The translations under genes and the position numbers were made by a program. The notes under the pieces are model-generated. The model saw only the letters and a program-made list of their open reading frames with translations, was not told where the DNA came from and did no database searches. From Sphaerisporangium corydalis (GTDB lineage: Bacteria > Actinomycetota > Actinomycetes > Streptosporangiales > Streptosporangiaceae): a DNA stretch of 64,000 nt. Where the stretch lies: assembly GCF_025506355.1 (NCBI RefSeq), contig NZ_JANZYP010000001.1:246979-310978 (forward strand), in the 5' to 3' direction. This document shows, in pieces, positions 31,321 to 40,800 of this stretch (positions are counted from its first letter, which is position 1; every line of letters starts with the position of its first letter).

Positions 31321-33957
31321 TCAAGGCAGGATCTCGACGTACCCGTCGGTTCCGTGGACGCGGATGCGCTGTCCGTCCAGGATCAGACGGGTGGCCCGCT
31401 CCACGCCCACGACGGCCGGCAGGCCGTACTCACGGGCGATCACCGCGCCGTGGGTCATCAGGCCGCCGACCTCCGTCACCAGGCCCGTGATCCCGACGAA
31501 GAGCGGTGACCAGCTGGGGTCGGTGTAGACCGTGACCAGGATGTCGCCCGCCTCCAGATCGGCCTCCGCCATGTCGAGGATGACGCGGGCCCTCCCTTCG
31601 ACGGTCCCGGCGGAGACCGGCAGGCCGATCAGGGCACCGGCCGGTGCGTCGTCGCGCCGGTACGCCCCGGTGAGCGCCTCGCCGTCCGATGTGAGCACGC
31701 GGGGCGGGGTGAGCGCGTGGTACGACCGGAACGCGGCCTCGCGCCGCCGGATGAGCCGGTCGTCCACCTGGTTCGTACGCACGACGTCGTGGAGCTCCTG
31801 GAACGTGAGGTAGAAGATGTCCTCCTTCTCGCGGAGCACGCCGGCCCGTACGAGACGCTCGGCCTCCGCCAGCAGGGCCTGCTTGTAGACGAAGTAGCGG
31901 CTGACGATGCTGTACTTCGGGTACTCCCGGTACCCGATGAAGGTCCTGACCCGGTCGATCATCCGCTCGGCCTCGGCGGCCTTCCGCTCGCCGTCCGGCA
32001 GGGCCCGCAGGCGTTCCAGCAGGTCACGCCGCTTCTCCTCGGCCGCCTGCCGCCCCTGCCGGAAGCGCCGTTCGGCTGCGCCCGGCTCGAAGAGCCTGAC
32101 GTTGTCCAGGATCACGGGCACGAGCGTGGCGGGGCGTTCGCTCCAGCGCGGCCTGGTGATGTCGATCTCGCCGACGCAGCGCATGCCGTACCGTCCCAGG
32201 TAGGCCTCGATGGCGTCACGCGCCTCGGCCCCGCCCGCGAGCTCGGGCAGCTCGTCCAGAAAGCCCTCGTCGAGAACGTCCTTGTCCTGGACGCCCTTGT
32301 CCAGAACGCCCTGCAGGAACGCGACCACCTGCGGGCGCGGACGGATCACGTCCGCGACGTCGAGCAGCGCCAGGCCCATCTCCGAGGTGACGTTGTCGGG
32401 GGCGGACAGGGTGAGCGTGTCGGCCGCGTTCTTCTCGCCCAGCCATTCCAGCATCCGGTCGTTGAGCCACCACGTGGCCTCCATCCCCGCCATGATCGCC
32501 TGCACGCTCACCGGCTCACTGAGGGCCCGCTTGTGCTCCTGGAAGGCCTCCAGCAGGAAGTCGAACAACGCCGGCCCGCTCTTCGTCCGGATGTCGCGCC
32601 GCAGGGCGGCGACGGACGACCGGCTGCGCTCGATCAGCTCGGTGACGATGGCCGGATCGGTCTCGATCGGAGCGGGCGCCGCGCCACCGGACGGCGGGCC
32701 ACCGGCGGGCGGCCCGCCGTCCGGGAGCGAAGGGACGAAACCGTCGCGGTCGAGCACGGTCTCCAGGGCGTCCCTGACCAGCGGATCGCCTCTCCCCATG
32801 ACGTCCAGGAGCGCGGCGCGGCTCGCGGGCGTGGCCAGGCGCCGGGTGACGTCGACGAACAGCCTCCCGCCGGCCTCGTGCATCGCCACCAGGGCCGTCA
32901 GCCGCCACATGGAGAGCCCCAAGGGCTTCATGGGGTCGGTCATCATCTGCCCGTGACCGACGGAGACGTAGACGTGGTTCTCCCGGTCGCCGATCTCCGG
33001 GACGGGGAACAACGTGGTGATCGGCCGGCTCTGCACGATGTGGAAGTCGTCCTCCACCAGGCACCATTCGATGTCCTGCGGGCGGCCGAAGTGCGCCTCG
33101 ATCCGCCGGCCGAGCCGTACGAGCCGCAGGACCTGCGCGTCCGTCAGCGCCGGCACCTCCTGCCGCCGGGGGTCGACCGGCAGTACCCGCGTCCCGCCGT
33201 CCGGCGAGGCGTAAACGGCACGCTCCTTGGCGGCGACCGCCCTGCTGACGATCTCGCCGTCGCGCACCTTGTAGACGTCGGGGTTCACCAGGCCGGAGAC
33301 CAGGGCCTCGCCGAGGCCGAGGCCGGCGTCCACGGTGGCGGCCCTGCGGTCGCCCGTGACGGGGTCGGCGGTGAACATGACGCCGGCCGCGTGCGGGAGG
33401 ACCATCCGCTGCACGACCACGGCCATGCCGGCCTTCCGGTGGTCGAAGCCGTCGCGCAGGCGGTAGGTCACGGCCCGCTCGGTGAACAGCGACGCCCAGC
33501 ACCGGCCGACGTGCCGGAGGATCGCCGCGGTGCCCACGACGTTCAGGTAGGTGTCCTGCTGGCCGGCGAAGGACGCCGTCGGCGAGTCCTCCGCCGTCGC
33601 GCTGGACCGCACGGCATAGGCGGCGTGCTCGCCGTGCCGCGCGAGCACGCGGGTGATCGCCGCCGCGAGATCGTCGGGGATGGCAATCCCTTCGATGATC
33701 TCGCGGATCTCCGCGCTGAGCGTGCGGATCGCCTCCCGGTCGCCGGGGTTCAGCCGCGACAGCCGGTCGAGCCGATCGTCGATCGACGGCGCGTCCGCCA
33801 TGACCTGCCGGAAGGCGTCCGTCGTCACGCAGAAGCCGGGCGGCACCCGGACGCCGTCGATCCGCGAGAGCTCCCCCAGGTTCGCGCCCTTGCCGCCGAC
33901 GATCGCGACCTGCGTCTCGCTGGCGTCTCGCAGATCCAGCACGTTCCGCTCGATCAT
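31321..33957 (-). CDS. rph: Rifampin phosphotransferase (rifamycin-inactivating)
   Basis: An 878-residue cytoplasmic enzyme that transfers the ATP beta-phosphate to rifamycins. The N-terminal ATP-grasp domain has VGGKGANLGELSRI, AYAVRSSATAEDSPTASFAGQQDTYLN and MVLPHAAGVMFTADPVTGD; the middle RIF-binding domain is helical; and the C-terminal swivelling domain carries the phospho-His in GGLMTHGAVIAREYGLPAVVGV (about residue 835). Length and domain order match Rph better than phosphoenolpyruvate synthase, since no PEP-binding barrel follows. The ATG at 33957 opens MIERNVLDL. It is monocistronic, with a Tn3 remnant abutting its 3' end. No rifamycin-associated element was seen upstream. Confidence 0.86.
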   Translation of the reverse strand: MIERNVLDLRDASETQVAIVGGKGANLGELSRIDGVRVPPGFCVTTDAFRQVMADAPSIDDRLDRLSRLNPGDREAIRTLSAEIREIIEGIAIPDDLAAAITRVLARHGEHAAYAVRSSATAEDSPTASFAGQQDTYLNVVGTAAILRHVGRCWASLFTERAVTYRLRDGFDHRKAGMAVVVQRMVLPHAAGVMFTADPVTGDRRAATVDAGLGLGEALVSGLVNPDVYKVRDGEIVSRAVAAKERAVYASPDGGTRVLPVDPRRQEVPALTDAQVLRLVRLGRRIEAHFGRPQDIEWCLVEDDFHIVQSRPITTLFPVPEIGDRENHVYVSVGHGQMMTDPMKPLGLSMWRLTALVAMHEAGGRLFVDVTRRLATPASRAALLDVMGRGDPLVRDALETVLDRDGFVPSLPDGGPPAGGPPSGGAAPAPIETDPAIVTELIERSRSSVAALRRDIRTKSGPALFDFLLEAFQEHKRALSEPVSVQAIMAGMEATWWLNDRMLEWLGEKNAADTLTLSAPDNVTSEMGLALLDVADVIRPRPQVVAFLQGVLDKGVQDKDVLDEGFLDELPELAGGAEARDAIEAYLGRYGMRCVGEIDITRPRWSERPATLVPVILDNVRLFEPGAAERRFRQGRQAAEEKRRDLLERLRALPDGERKAAEAERMIDRVRTFIGYREYPKYSIVSRYFVYKQALLAEAERLVRAGVLREKEDIFYLTFQELHDVVRTNQVDDRLIRRREAAFRSYHALTPPRVLTSDGEALTGAYRRDDAPAGALIGLPVSAGTVEGRARVILDMAEADLEAGDILVTVYTDPSWSPLFVGITGLVTEVGGLMTHGAVIAREYGLPAVVGVERATRLILDGQRIRVHGTDGYVEILP

Positions 33958-34010
33958 CGCGGCACCTCCGGTACGGCCGTGCCCGGCCGCACCGCCCCGG
34001 CCGATCGGTT

Positions 34011-34024
34011 CAACGATACCGTTG
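34011..34024. promoter_or_regulatory. Palindrome upstream of rph
   Basis: CAACG (34011-34015) and CGTTG (34020-34024) flank ATAC, a TetR-operator-like palindrome 54 bases upstream of the rph start. Immediately right of it GGAGGA and an ATG at 34030 begin a 14-codon frame (MTASTPSPPPVKDV) that may be the stub of a lost regulator. Confidence 0.35.
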
Positions 34025-34082
34025 GAGGAATGACCGCCTCGACCCCGTCACCACCGCCCGTCAAGGACGTCTGAGCCGCCGA

Positions 34083-34727
34083 TCAGCCCACGTCGAGGTA
34101 GGCCAGTACGGCCAGGACGCGGCGGTGGCCGGTGTGGGTCGTCGGGAGGCCGAGTTTGCCGAAGATGTTGCCGATGTGCTTGTGCACGGCGTTGTCCGTG
34201 ATGAACAGGCGTTCACCGATCTCGGTGTTGCCGAGCCCGCTCGCCATCAGTGCCAGCACCTGGCGTTCCCGGTCGCTCAGGGAGCGGACGGCGTTCCGGC
34301 CGCCCGCTCCCATGAGCTGGGCGACGACCTCGGGATCGATGACCGTGCCGCCCCCGGCGACCCGGCGCAGGTCGTCGACGAACTCGCCCACCCGGCTCAC
34401 CCGGTCCTTGAGCAGGTAGCCGACGCCGCCGGTGCCGCCGGAGAGCAGTTCGCGGGCGTACACCTTCTCCACGTACTGCGACAGCACCAGCACGGGCAGG
34501 CCGGGATGTCTGCGCCGCAGCTCCAGCGCCGCCCTGATGCCCTCGTCGCGGAACGACGGGGGCAGCCGCACGTCGGCGATCACGACGGCCGGCCGATGCC
34601 GTTCCACGGCGTCCAGCAGTGCGGGCACCTCGGTGACCAGGGCGCTGACCTCGATGTCCCTGCTGCCCAGAAGAAGTTCCAGGCCCGACGCGAGCAGGAC
34701 GTTGTCCTCGGCGATCACGACGCGCAC
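34083..34727 (-). CDS. NarL/FixJ-type response regulator
   Basis: A 214-residue response regulator. The receiver domain has VIAEDN, Asp52 in VVIADVRLPP as the phosphoacceptor, and LLKDRV with the conserved Lys. The LuxR-type helix-turn-helix is SLSDRERQVLALMASGLGNTEIGERLFITDNAVHKHIGNIFGKL. The GTG at 34727 lies 13 bases inside the end of the kinase gene, so the two are translationally coupled. It is the last gene of a CPBP protease-kinase-regulator operon. Confidence 0.93.
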   Translation of the reverse strand: MRVVIAEDNVLLASGLELLLGSRDIEVSALVTEVPALLDAVERHRPAVVIADVRLPPSFRDEGIRAALELRRRHPGLPVLVLSQYVEKVYARELLSGGTGGVGYLLKDRVSRVGEFVDDLRRVAGGGTVIDPEVVAQLMGAGGRNAVRSLSDRERQVLALMASGLGNTEIGERLFITDNAVHKHIGNIFGKLGLPTTHTGHRRVLAVLAYLDVG

Positions 34728-35953
34728 GGTAGCTCCGCAGTGATGACGGTGGGCCCGCTGGGCGGGCTGGACACCAGAACGGTCCCGTCGAGGGCGGTCG
34801 CCCGGTGGCGGACGCCGGCCAGGCCGGTGCCCGAACCCTCGTCCGCCCCGCCTGTCCCGTCGTCGGTCACCTCGATCAGCAACCGGTCGTCGCGCCGGGT
34901 CAGCCTGACCAGCACCCTGCCGGCGCCGCTGTGCTTGGCGGCGTTGGTGAGGGCCTCGGCCACGATGAAGTAGGCGCACGTCTCGACGGCCGCGGGCAGC
35001 CCGCCGAGCTCGCCCAGCTCCACCTGGACGGGGATCCCTGACCGCGCGGCCAGCGCCGACACCGCGCCCGCCAGCCCCCGGTCGGCGAGGATCGGCGGAT
35101 ATATCGTGCGGACGACATCGCGGAGCTCGGTCATGGCCTCCTCGGCGCCCTCGTGCGCCTCCTTGAGCAACGTGGCCAGCGCGTCCGCCTCGCCGGGGAG
35201 CGACTCCCTGGCCAGGCCCAGCCGCATCGCGATGGCCACGAGCCTGGCCTGCGTGCCGTCATGCAGGTCGCGTTCGATGCGGCGCAACTCCGCGGCATGC
35301 GCGTCCAGCACCCCGGCCCTGCTCTCGGCCAGTTCGCCGATCCGCTCGGTCAGCCGTTCCTCGGGCGACGGCGCCAGCGCCGCCAGGCAGCCGCGCGCGT
35401 GCAGGCGCGCCAGCCACGGCACGGCCCACCACGACACCGCCCCGGCGACGACGGCCTGCGCCGCGCCTGTGGCCAGCGCGGTGCCCCACCCGATCGCCGG
35501 AACGCCGAGGAACCGTTGCGGCTCCGGGAACGCCCACCACAACGGTGCCCCCACCAGGGGGAACACCGCCCCGCCCACGCAGGCCAGCGCGGCGAGCCCC
35601 GCGGGGACGCCGACCCCCACCTGCCACAGCGCCCAGCGCAGGTCCCGCCCGGTCTCCGCGTCGTCGAGCGGCAGCCGCCACCGCACGCGAACCCCGCGGG
35701 GCGGGAACCGGACCGCCGGGCGCGCGGGTACGGAAAAGCCGAGCGTCGCGGCGGCGCGCAGCCGGTGCCACCCGGCCCACCATCGCAGGCCGGCCAGGAG
35801 CCGGGAGAACATCGTCGATCCGGGACCGCACACCACCGCGGAGATCGCGCCGGCGGCCAGAACCGGCAGGAGGAGCGTCGTCGCCACCGCCGCCAGCAGG
35901 ACGATCAGCAGATATCGGCTGCCGCGCCGTACCTCTGCCCAGCGTTCGCGCAT
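34715..35953 (-). CDS. Sensor histidine kinase (HisKA_3)
   Basis: A 412-residue membrane kinase. Two N-terminal membrane segments (about 14-38) and two to three more in the 115-185 region frame a sensor of the actinomycete PspC/DUF1206-unlike, short-loop type. The phosphoacceptor is His229 in ELRRIERDLHDGTQARLVA; the N-box is IVAEALTNAAKHSG and the G-box GSGTGLAGVRHRA. The ATG at 35953 gives MRERWAEVRRG and lies 49 bases inside the 3' end of the CPBP gene. It is coupled to the downstream response regulator by a 13-base overlap. The signal is unknown. Confidence 0.9.
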   Translation of the reverse strand: MRERWAEVRRGSRYLLIVLLAAVATTLLLPVLAAGAISAVVCGPGSTMFSRLLAGLRWWAGWHRLRAAATLGFSVPARPAVRFPPRGVRVRWRLPLDDAETGRDLRWALWQVGVGVPAGLAALACVGGAVFPLVGAPLWWAFPEPQRFLGVPAIGWGTALATGAAQAVVAGAVSWWAVPWLARLHARGCLAALAPSPEERLTERIGELAESRAGVLDAHAAELRRIERDLHDGTQARLVAIAMRLGLARESLPGEADALATLLKEAHEGAEEAMTELRDVVRTIYPPILADRGLAGAVSALAARSGIPVQVELGELGGLPAAVETCAYFIVAEALTNAAKHSGAGRVLVRLTRRDDRLLIEVTDDGTGGADEGSGTGLAGVRHRATALDGTVLVSSPPSGPTVITAELPCAS

Positions 35954-36828
35954 GTCTCCATCCTTCGATAGCCCAGTCTGCCACGCGTCGCGATGACGAC
36001 CACCAGGGCGAGAGCGCCGAAGCCGATCGATCCGACCAGGTACCTGCTGTCCAGCACAGGGATCGCGGGAAAGAACGCCGGCCAGAGCACGGAGCCGAAA
36101 TTGTTGATATTGGCGTGGAAGAGCATGACGACCGGAAGGCTTTCCCGCGTGCTGTTGAAGAGCCAGGTGACCACGATGTTGAGCACCATGGTGAAAAAAA
36201 GGAATTCCACCATCGTCCCGAGCACCGACGCGCCCGTCCCCCAGCCGGTGAGGAAAAGCGGAAGGTGCCACCCCGCCCAGAGTGGCCCGAGAATGAGCGC
36301 GCCGGCCATGGGGCCGTACCGTTCCTGCATGCGGGGAAGGGCGTATTCCCGCCACCCCGGCTCCTCCGCCAGTCCCGTGGTGACGAGCTGTACCAGAAGC
36401 ATCGGCGGGAACGCCAGAAGGGCGGGCGCGGCGGGCGGGCGCAGCGCGCCGGCCGCCCCTGGCAGCGCGAACGTCGCCGCCATCATGATCACGGGCACCC
36501 CGGCGAGGGCGAGGAGATACCATCGCGCGCCGGCCCTGAACCTGAGGAACGCGCGCAGCCACCGCCGCACTCCCGGCCGCCCGTCCACAAGCCGGGTCAG
36601 CAGGTACGCCGAGAATATGGGGCCGAGATACGCCCCCGGCATGACGCCCAGGAACTGCGACGTGCCGAGCACCATCGGGTAGCGGAATGGGAACACCGCC
36701 AGCCCGTCCGCGGAAAGCACGTACGGCAGCCAGGCCAGCCAGCTCAGGCCGTAGGCGAGGAGAAAGAACCCGGCCATGGGATGTCGGCGGAGAAAAGTCC
36801 GCACGGTTCTGTTCGTGTCTGGGGGCAT
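35905..36828 (-). CDS. CPBP family intramembrane metalloprotease (Abi/Rce1-like)
   Basis: A 307-residue integral membrane protein with about eight hydrophobic helices. The CPBP motifs are present: TGLAEEPGWREYALPRMQ (EExxxR, motif 1), GALILGPLWAGWHLPLFL (motif 2 with WH) and VVMLFHANINNFG (motif 3 with HxxxN). Bacterial members process or modify peptides, or act in bacteriocin self-protection and signalling. The gene overlaps the following kinase gene by 49 bases, strongly linking it to the two-component system, so it could act in signal processing. The start ATG at 36828 follows a 103-base gap with a long hairpin. Confidence 0.88.
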   Translation of the reverse strand: MPPDTNRTVRTFLRRHPMAGFFLLAYGLSWLAWLPYVLSADGLAVFPFRYPMVLGTSQFLGVMPGAYLGPIFSAYLLTRLVDGRPGVRRWLRAFLRFRAGARWYLLALAGVPVIMMAATFALPGAAGALRPPAAPALLAFPPMLLVQLVTTGLAEEPGWREYALPRMQERYGPMAGALILGPLWAGWHLPLFLTGWGTGASVLGTMVEFLFFTMVLNIVVTWLFNSTRESLPVVMLFHANINNFGSVLWPAFFPAIPVLDSRYLVGSIGFGALALVVVIATRGRLGYRRMETCANAGQRYGAAADIC

Positions 36829-36866
36829 GCCCGAATATTTCCGCAGCGTGGACGTCGCGCGGTATA

Positions 36867-36919
36867 CAGGCCGCCACCGGATTCCGGTTACAGCCTGCTG
36901 TACCGGTCGTGGCGGCCTG
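36867..36919. terminator. Long hairpin between hydrolase and CPBP genes
   Basis: CAGGCCGCCAC (36867-36877) pairs perfectly with GTGGCGGCCTG (36909-36919), and inside it CCGGTTACAGC pairs with GCTGTACCGG with one bulged base around CT. The 53-base structure begins 12 bases past the hydrolase stop on the minus strand, so a terminator is likely. A REP-like element is the alternative. Confidence 0.55.
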
Positions 36920-36931
36920 TGGCGTGTTTCC

Positions 36932-37651
36932 TCACGACAGTTCGGCGAGCACCAGGGTGAGGGCGCGTTCGACGGCCGCGCGGGACTGGTCGGTGTGGTC
37001 GAGGTGGTCGAAGCCGTGCCGGCCGTCCGGCACGTCGATGATCTCCAGCCGCGCCGCGCGGGCCGTGGCGGCCGCGACGAACGTGTCGACGGTGGCGGCG
37101 ATGGCCGGGTCCTCCAGGCCCGGCCGGCTCAGCACGATGGGCAGCGCCCCCGCGCCGGCGACCGCCTCGGCCGGCAGGAAGCGCGGGTCGACGGGCCAGC
37201 CCGGGAACGGGGCCATCAGCGGATAGGTGGCCGCCACGCAGCGCAGCCACGGCGGCGGGGTGCGCAGCCAGTCGGCCATCAGCATGGCGCCACCGGAGAA
37301 GAACCACAGCGCCACGCGGTCGCCGTCCACCCGGGGGTCGGCACGGATCACCTCGATCCCGGCCGCGACGTCGGCGGCGGCCAGCGGGTAGCCCGCCGGG
37401 TCGTACAGGCGGTGGTCGATCGCGGCGCCGACGAACCCCCGGGCCGCGGCGACCAGCGGGTACCCCCGGTAGACCGGCCACTCGCGCGGCCTCGGCCGCA
37501 GCGCCTCCGGGCTGGGCCCGCCGTGCACGATCACCACCGCCGGCCGGGGCTCCGCCGCGTCAGGCGGGTACAGCTCGACCGGGCCGTGCCGCTCGATCGG
37601 GCGGTCGTCGACCGGCAGGACGAAAGGGTGCAGATAGTCTGGATCACTCAT
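36932..37651 (-). CDS. Alpha/beta hydrolase (dienelactone hydrolase-like)
   Basis: A 239-residue cytoplasmic hydrolase. AVVIVHGGPSPEALRP carries the oxyanion HGG motif, and the nucleophile elbow is ALWFFSGGAMLMADW. The late acid/His pair is in IIDVPDGRHGFDHLD, which resembles dienelactone hydrolase or BAAT-type enzymes. The ATG at 37651 (MSDPDYLHPFVLP) is preferred over an in-frame start at 37696 that would add low-complexity residues. The gene is alone, flanked by hairpins on both sides. The substrate is unknown. Confidence 0.8.
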   Translation of the reverse strand: MSDPDYLHPFVLPVDDRPIERHGPVELYPPDAAEPRPAVVIVHGGPSPEALRPRPREWPVYRGYPLVAAARGFVGAAIDHRLYDPAGYPLAAADVAAGIEVIRADPRVDGDRVALWFFSGGAMLMADWLRTPPPWLRCVAATYPLMAPFPGWPVDPRFLPAEAVAGAGALPIVLSRPGLEDPAIAATVDTFVAAATARAARLEIIDVPDGRHGFDHLDHTDQSRAAVERALTLVLAELS

Positions 37652-37785
37652 CCCGGCAGCGTACGCACTCGCTCCCCCGCCCGGACCTGTGACCACTCCC
37701 GTCCCCGCGAACCGTGAGACAGTCGTGATCGATCACCGGGTCCCACGTCACGGCGGCGCGGTCGTCTCATCTCTGTGCGGAGGGG

Positions 37786-37812
37786 GCGGGGGAGGCGGGT
37801 GGCCTCCCCCGC
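37786..37812 (-). terminator. Hairpin terminator after the large glycoside hydrolase
   Basis: GCGGGGGAGGC (37786-37796) pairs perfectly with GCCTCCCCCGC (37802-37812) around a 5-base loop, 18 bases past the hydrolase stop codon. The 11-base GC stem without a T-tract is typical of actinomycete terminators. Confidence 0.65.
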
Positions 37813-37829
37813 GCGGGTGGCGGTGGCCC

Positions 37830-40800
37830 TTATGGGGCGAACGCCTTGACCTCCAGGAGCCCGACGGACAGGCCGGTGGCGCTCTGGAGCAGCACTCTCA
37901 GCCGGGTGGTGCTCACCGTGGTGAAGGTCACGGTGTTGTACTGGTCGGCGGCGCGGGGGTAGCCGCCGGCGCCGGGGACGTCGGCGTAGGCGCTGCCGTT
38001 CCAGTACTGCAGCTTCCACGACGCGGGCAGGTCGATGCCGTCGTCGTCGTCGAAGAAGTAGACCTGTGCCCGGTTGAGCGAGACCGCCGACGACCAGGTC
38101 AGGGCGCCCCACTGCTCGCCCTGGTTGGGCCAGGTGCCCCAGCGGGGGTTGACCGTGTCGTTGGAGGAGGGCGGGTCGATGCCGTCGTTGAGCGCGGCGA
38201 CCGACTCCCAGTCGGAGGTGAAGGACGCCGAGGGGGTCGCCGAGGGCGCCAGGTTGCCGCCGCCCGCGGGCGGGGTGGTGCCACCCCGGTTGTAGATCTT
38301 GATCTCGGTGAGGCCGGTCTTCGCGCCCGAGGCGTTGGTCATCAGCACCCTGACCCGTTGCGCGGTGACCGGGGTGAACCGGACCACGTTGTAGTTGCCC
38401 GCCGGCGTGCCGGGCGTCTTGGCCTGGGAGGCGGCGTCGGTCCAGGTGCTGCCGTTGAGGTACTGGATCTGGTAGGACGCCGGCGGCCGGTAGGTGCCGC
38501 TGGCCGGGCGGCTGTCCTTGAAGTACAGCCGGACCTCGTCCAGGGTCTTGGCGCCGCCGAGGTTCACCTCGTACCAGTCCTGGGCGTTCGGCGAACCGCC
38601 CGCGCCCCAGTACGGCTCGTTGGTCGGGAACCCGTCGACCGCCGAGCCGGTGCTGGTGCCTGCGCCGGTGTAGGAGGCCGACACGGTGGCGCCCTGGGCG
38701 AGGTTGGTCAGGGTGGCGGTGAGGTCGACCCCGGCCTTGGCCAGGGCGTCGACCACGCGCGCGTCGGACTGGACGACCTGTTGCGGCGCCTGCAGGCCCG
38801 GGGAGGATGTGCTGAAGGCGACCGTGCCGGCGGTGCCGGGGAAGGTGACCGCGCCGCTGCTCGGGTCCCAGACGAACGGCACGAGCTGGTTGACGGTCGC
38901 GACCCTGGTCCCGTTGACGAAGATGGAGTAGCCCTGGGGCACGCCGGGGTACTTGACCACGCCGTCGGCCGGGTTGTCCCAGACGATCGACAGGTCGGCG
39001 TTGCGGTAGCGGATGTTGTTGACCGCGAAATTGGCCCAGCCGATGTCGATCGGCGACAGCTCCACCTTGTTGTCGTTGCGGGGACGCAGCCCGGCGACGT
39101 CCTCGATCAGCGTCCAGTTGCTGCTGCCGAGGATGTTGTGGTGGATCCACGACCGGTAGGTGATGGACGAGCCGTTCCAGTTGGCCCAGAACTCGTTGGC
39201 GTCGGGCCACTGGGTGTTGCCGCCGACGTACTGCGCCCAGGCGTTCCAGTACAGCAGCTTCTTGTAGTCCTCGGTGGTGATGTACGAACTCGGGTAGTTG
39301 CGCAGGGCCGAGGAGAACAGCCGGAACTGGACGGTGGAGTTGATGGTGGAGAAGTTGTTGCTGCCGGGGTTGCCGGCCGCCGCGGCCGCGGCCTTGTCCT
39401 TCTGGTTGGCGGTGTAGAAGGGGAAGACCGGGTACTCGGCCGGGTCGGTGAACAGCCGCAGCGCCTCGCGGTAGGTGGCGGTGTTGGGCATCAGGCCCAC
39501 CGAGTACGGGTAGAAGTTGTTGATCTCCTTCCACGGGTCGAGCGCGTTGGTGGCCACGTGCCGGTGCTGCAGCACCTTGGCGGTGGGGTTCCACAGCACG
39601 TTGACGACCGCGTTCTGCACGCGGGTGGCCAGCGTGCGCATCTCGGCCGCCTTGGCGGAGTTGCCGATCGCGTCGTAGGCCTGCGCGGCGGCCAGGGCCC
39701 CGCTGTAGACGTAGGCGGACTCGGTGCGGTCGAGGTTGCCGCTGCGCCAGTGGAAGGAGACCGCGTCGGCGTCGTTGCCGGTCAGCGCGCCCCAGTCGTA
39801 CTCCATCAGGCCGTTGTTGTCGTGGTCGTAGAAGCTGAGCTGGCCCTTGGCGTCGCCTTCGGCGTACTTGGCGAGGTTCGCCGCGATGGCGGGCTGGCCG
39901 CCGTGGATCTGGTAGCTGCGCCAGGCCGCCTCGCCGATGTACTGGGTGTAGCTGTTGGACCAGTTGGCCGGGTCGCCGGGGTTGTCGAGGAACCGGCCGC
40001 CCTTGGAGACCTGCCCGACCGACAGCCAGTCGCCGTAGGCGTACAGGGGGGTGCGCAGGTACTTCAGGTCGTCGATGTGCATCGGCTGGGTGAGCGCGAT
40101 GGCGTTGTTGTACCCGAGCGCGCCCTCGACCGAGGTGGGGAATTGGTAGGTCTGCCCGGGGATGTTGGCGTCGAGGTTGTTGAACCTCATCAGCCACCAG
40201 CGGTAGTAGTAGTTCTTCTTGATGGCCGGCTCGGGCGAGTCGAAGTACGGGATGTTCTGCGCCCACCACAGGTTGTAGGCCCGCACGTGCGTGGCGAACG
40301 CGGTCGCGTTGCTGTAGCCCTTGTAGGCGTTGTAGTCGCTCAGCGAATCGGGGATCTCGCCGGCGACGAAGCCCATCACGACCTTGGCGGTGACGGTGGC
40401 CCCTGCGGCGACCGAGACCGAGCGGTTGAGCCCGCCGCTGGTGGCGGTGAAGCCGTCGCCCGACAGGCGCGTGGACAGGGTCGTGAGGTTGTTGAAGGCG
40501 TTGACCGACCCGGTGAGCTCGCTGCCGCTGCCGGAGGTGGCGTACGGCGAGGTGGCCCGCAGCTGCAGGGTGGTGGCGGCGGACCCGCTGTTGGTGATCG
40601 CCAGGTTGGCCACCATGACGTTGTTCTGGGTGATGAACTTGGTCTGCTCGACCCGCACCGAGCCGCTGGTGTGCACGCTCCTGAAGTGGCTGGGCGCCTG
40701 CCAGCGCTGGCTGACCTGCTCGCTGAAGGTTCCCGGCGTGACCGCCACGGTGAACGCGCTCTGGTTGCCGACGCTCTCGATGTAGGCGACGTTGCCGGCG

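Noticed and set aside
31717..34074. A 785-codon rightward open frame antisense to rph
   Set aside because: The translation is low-complexity and the minus strand encodes a complete, motif-rich phosphotransferase.
33958..34082. Rifamycin-associated element upstream of rph
   Set aside because: I looked for the conserved 19-base inverted repeat found before many rifamycin-inactivating genes and saw only an unrelated 14-base palindrome.
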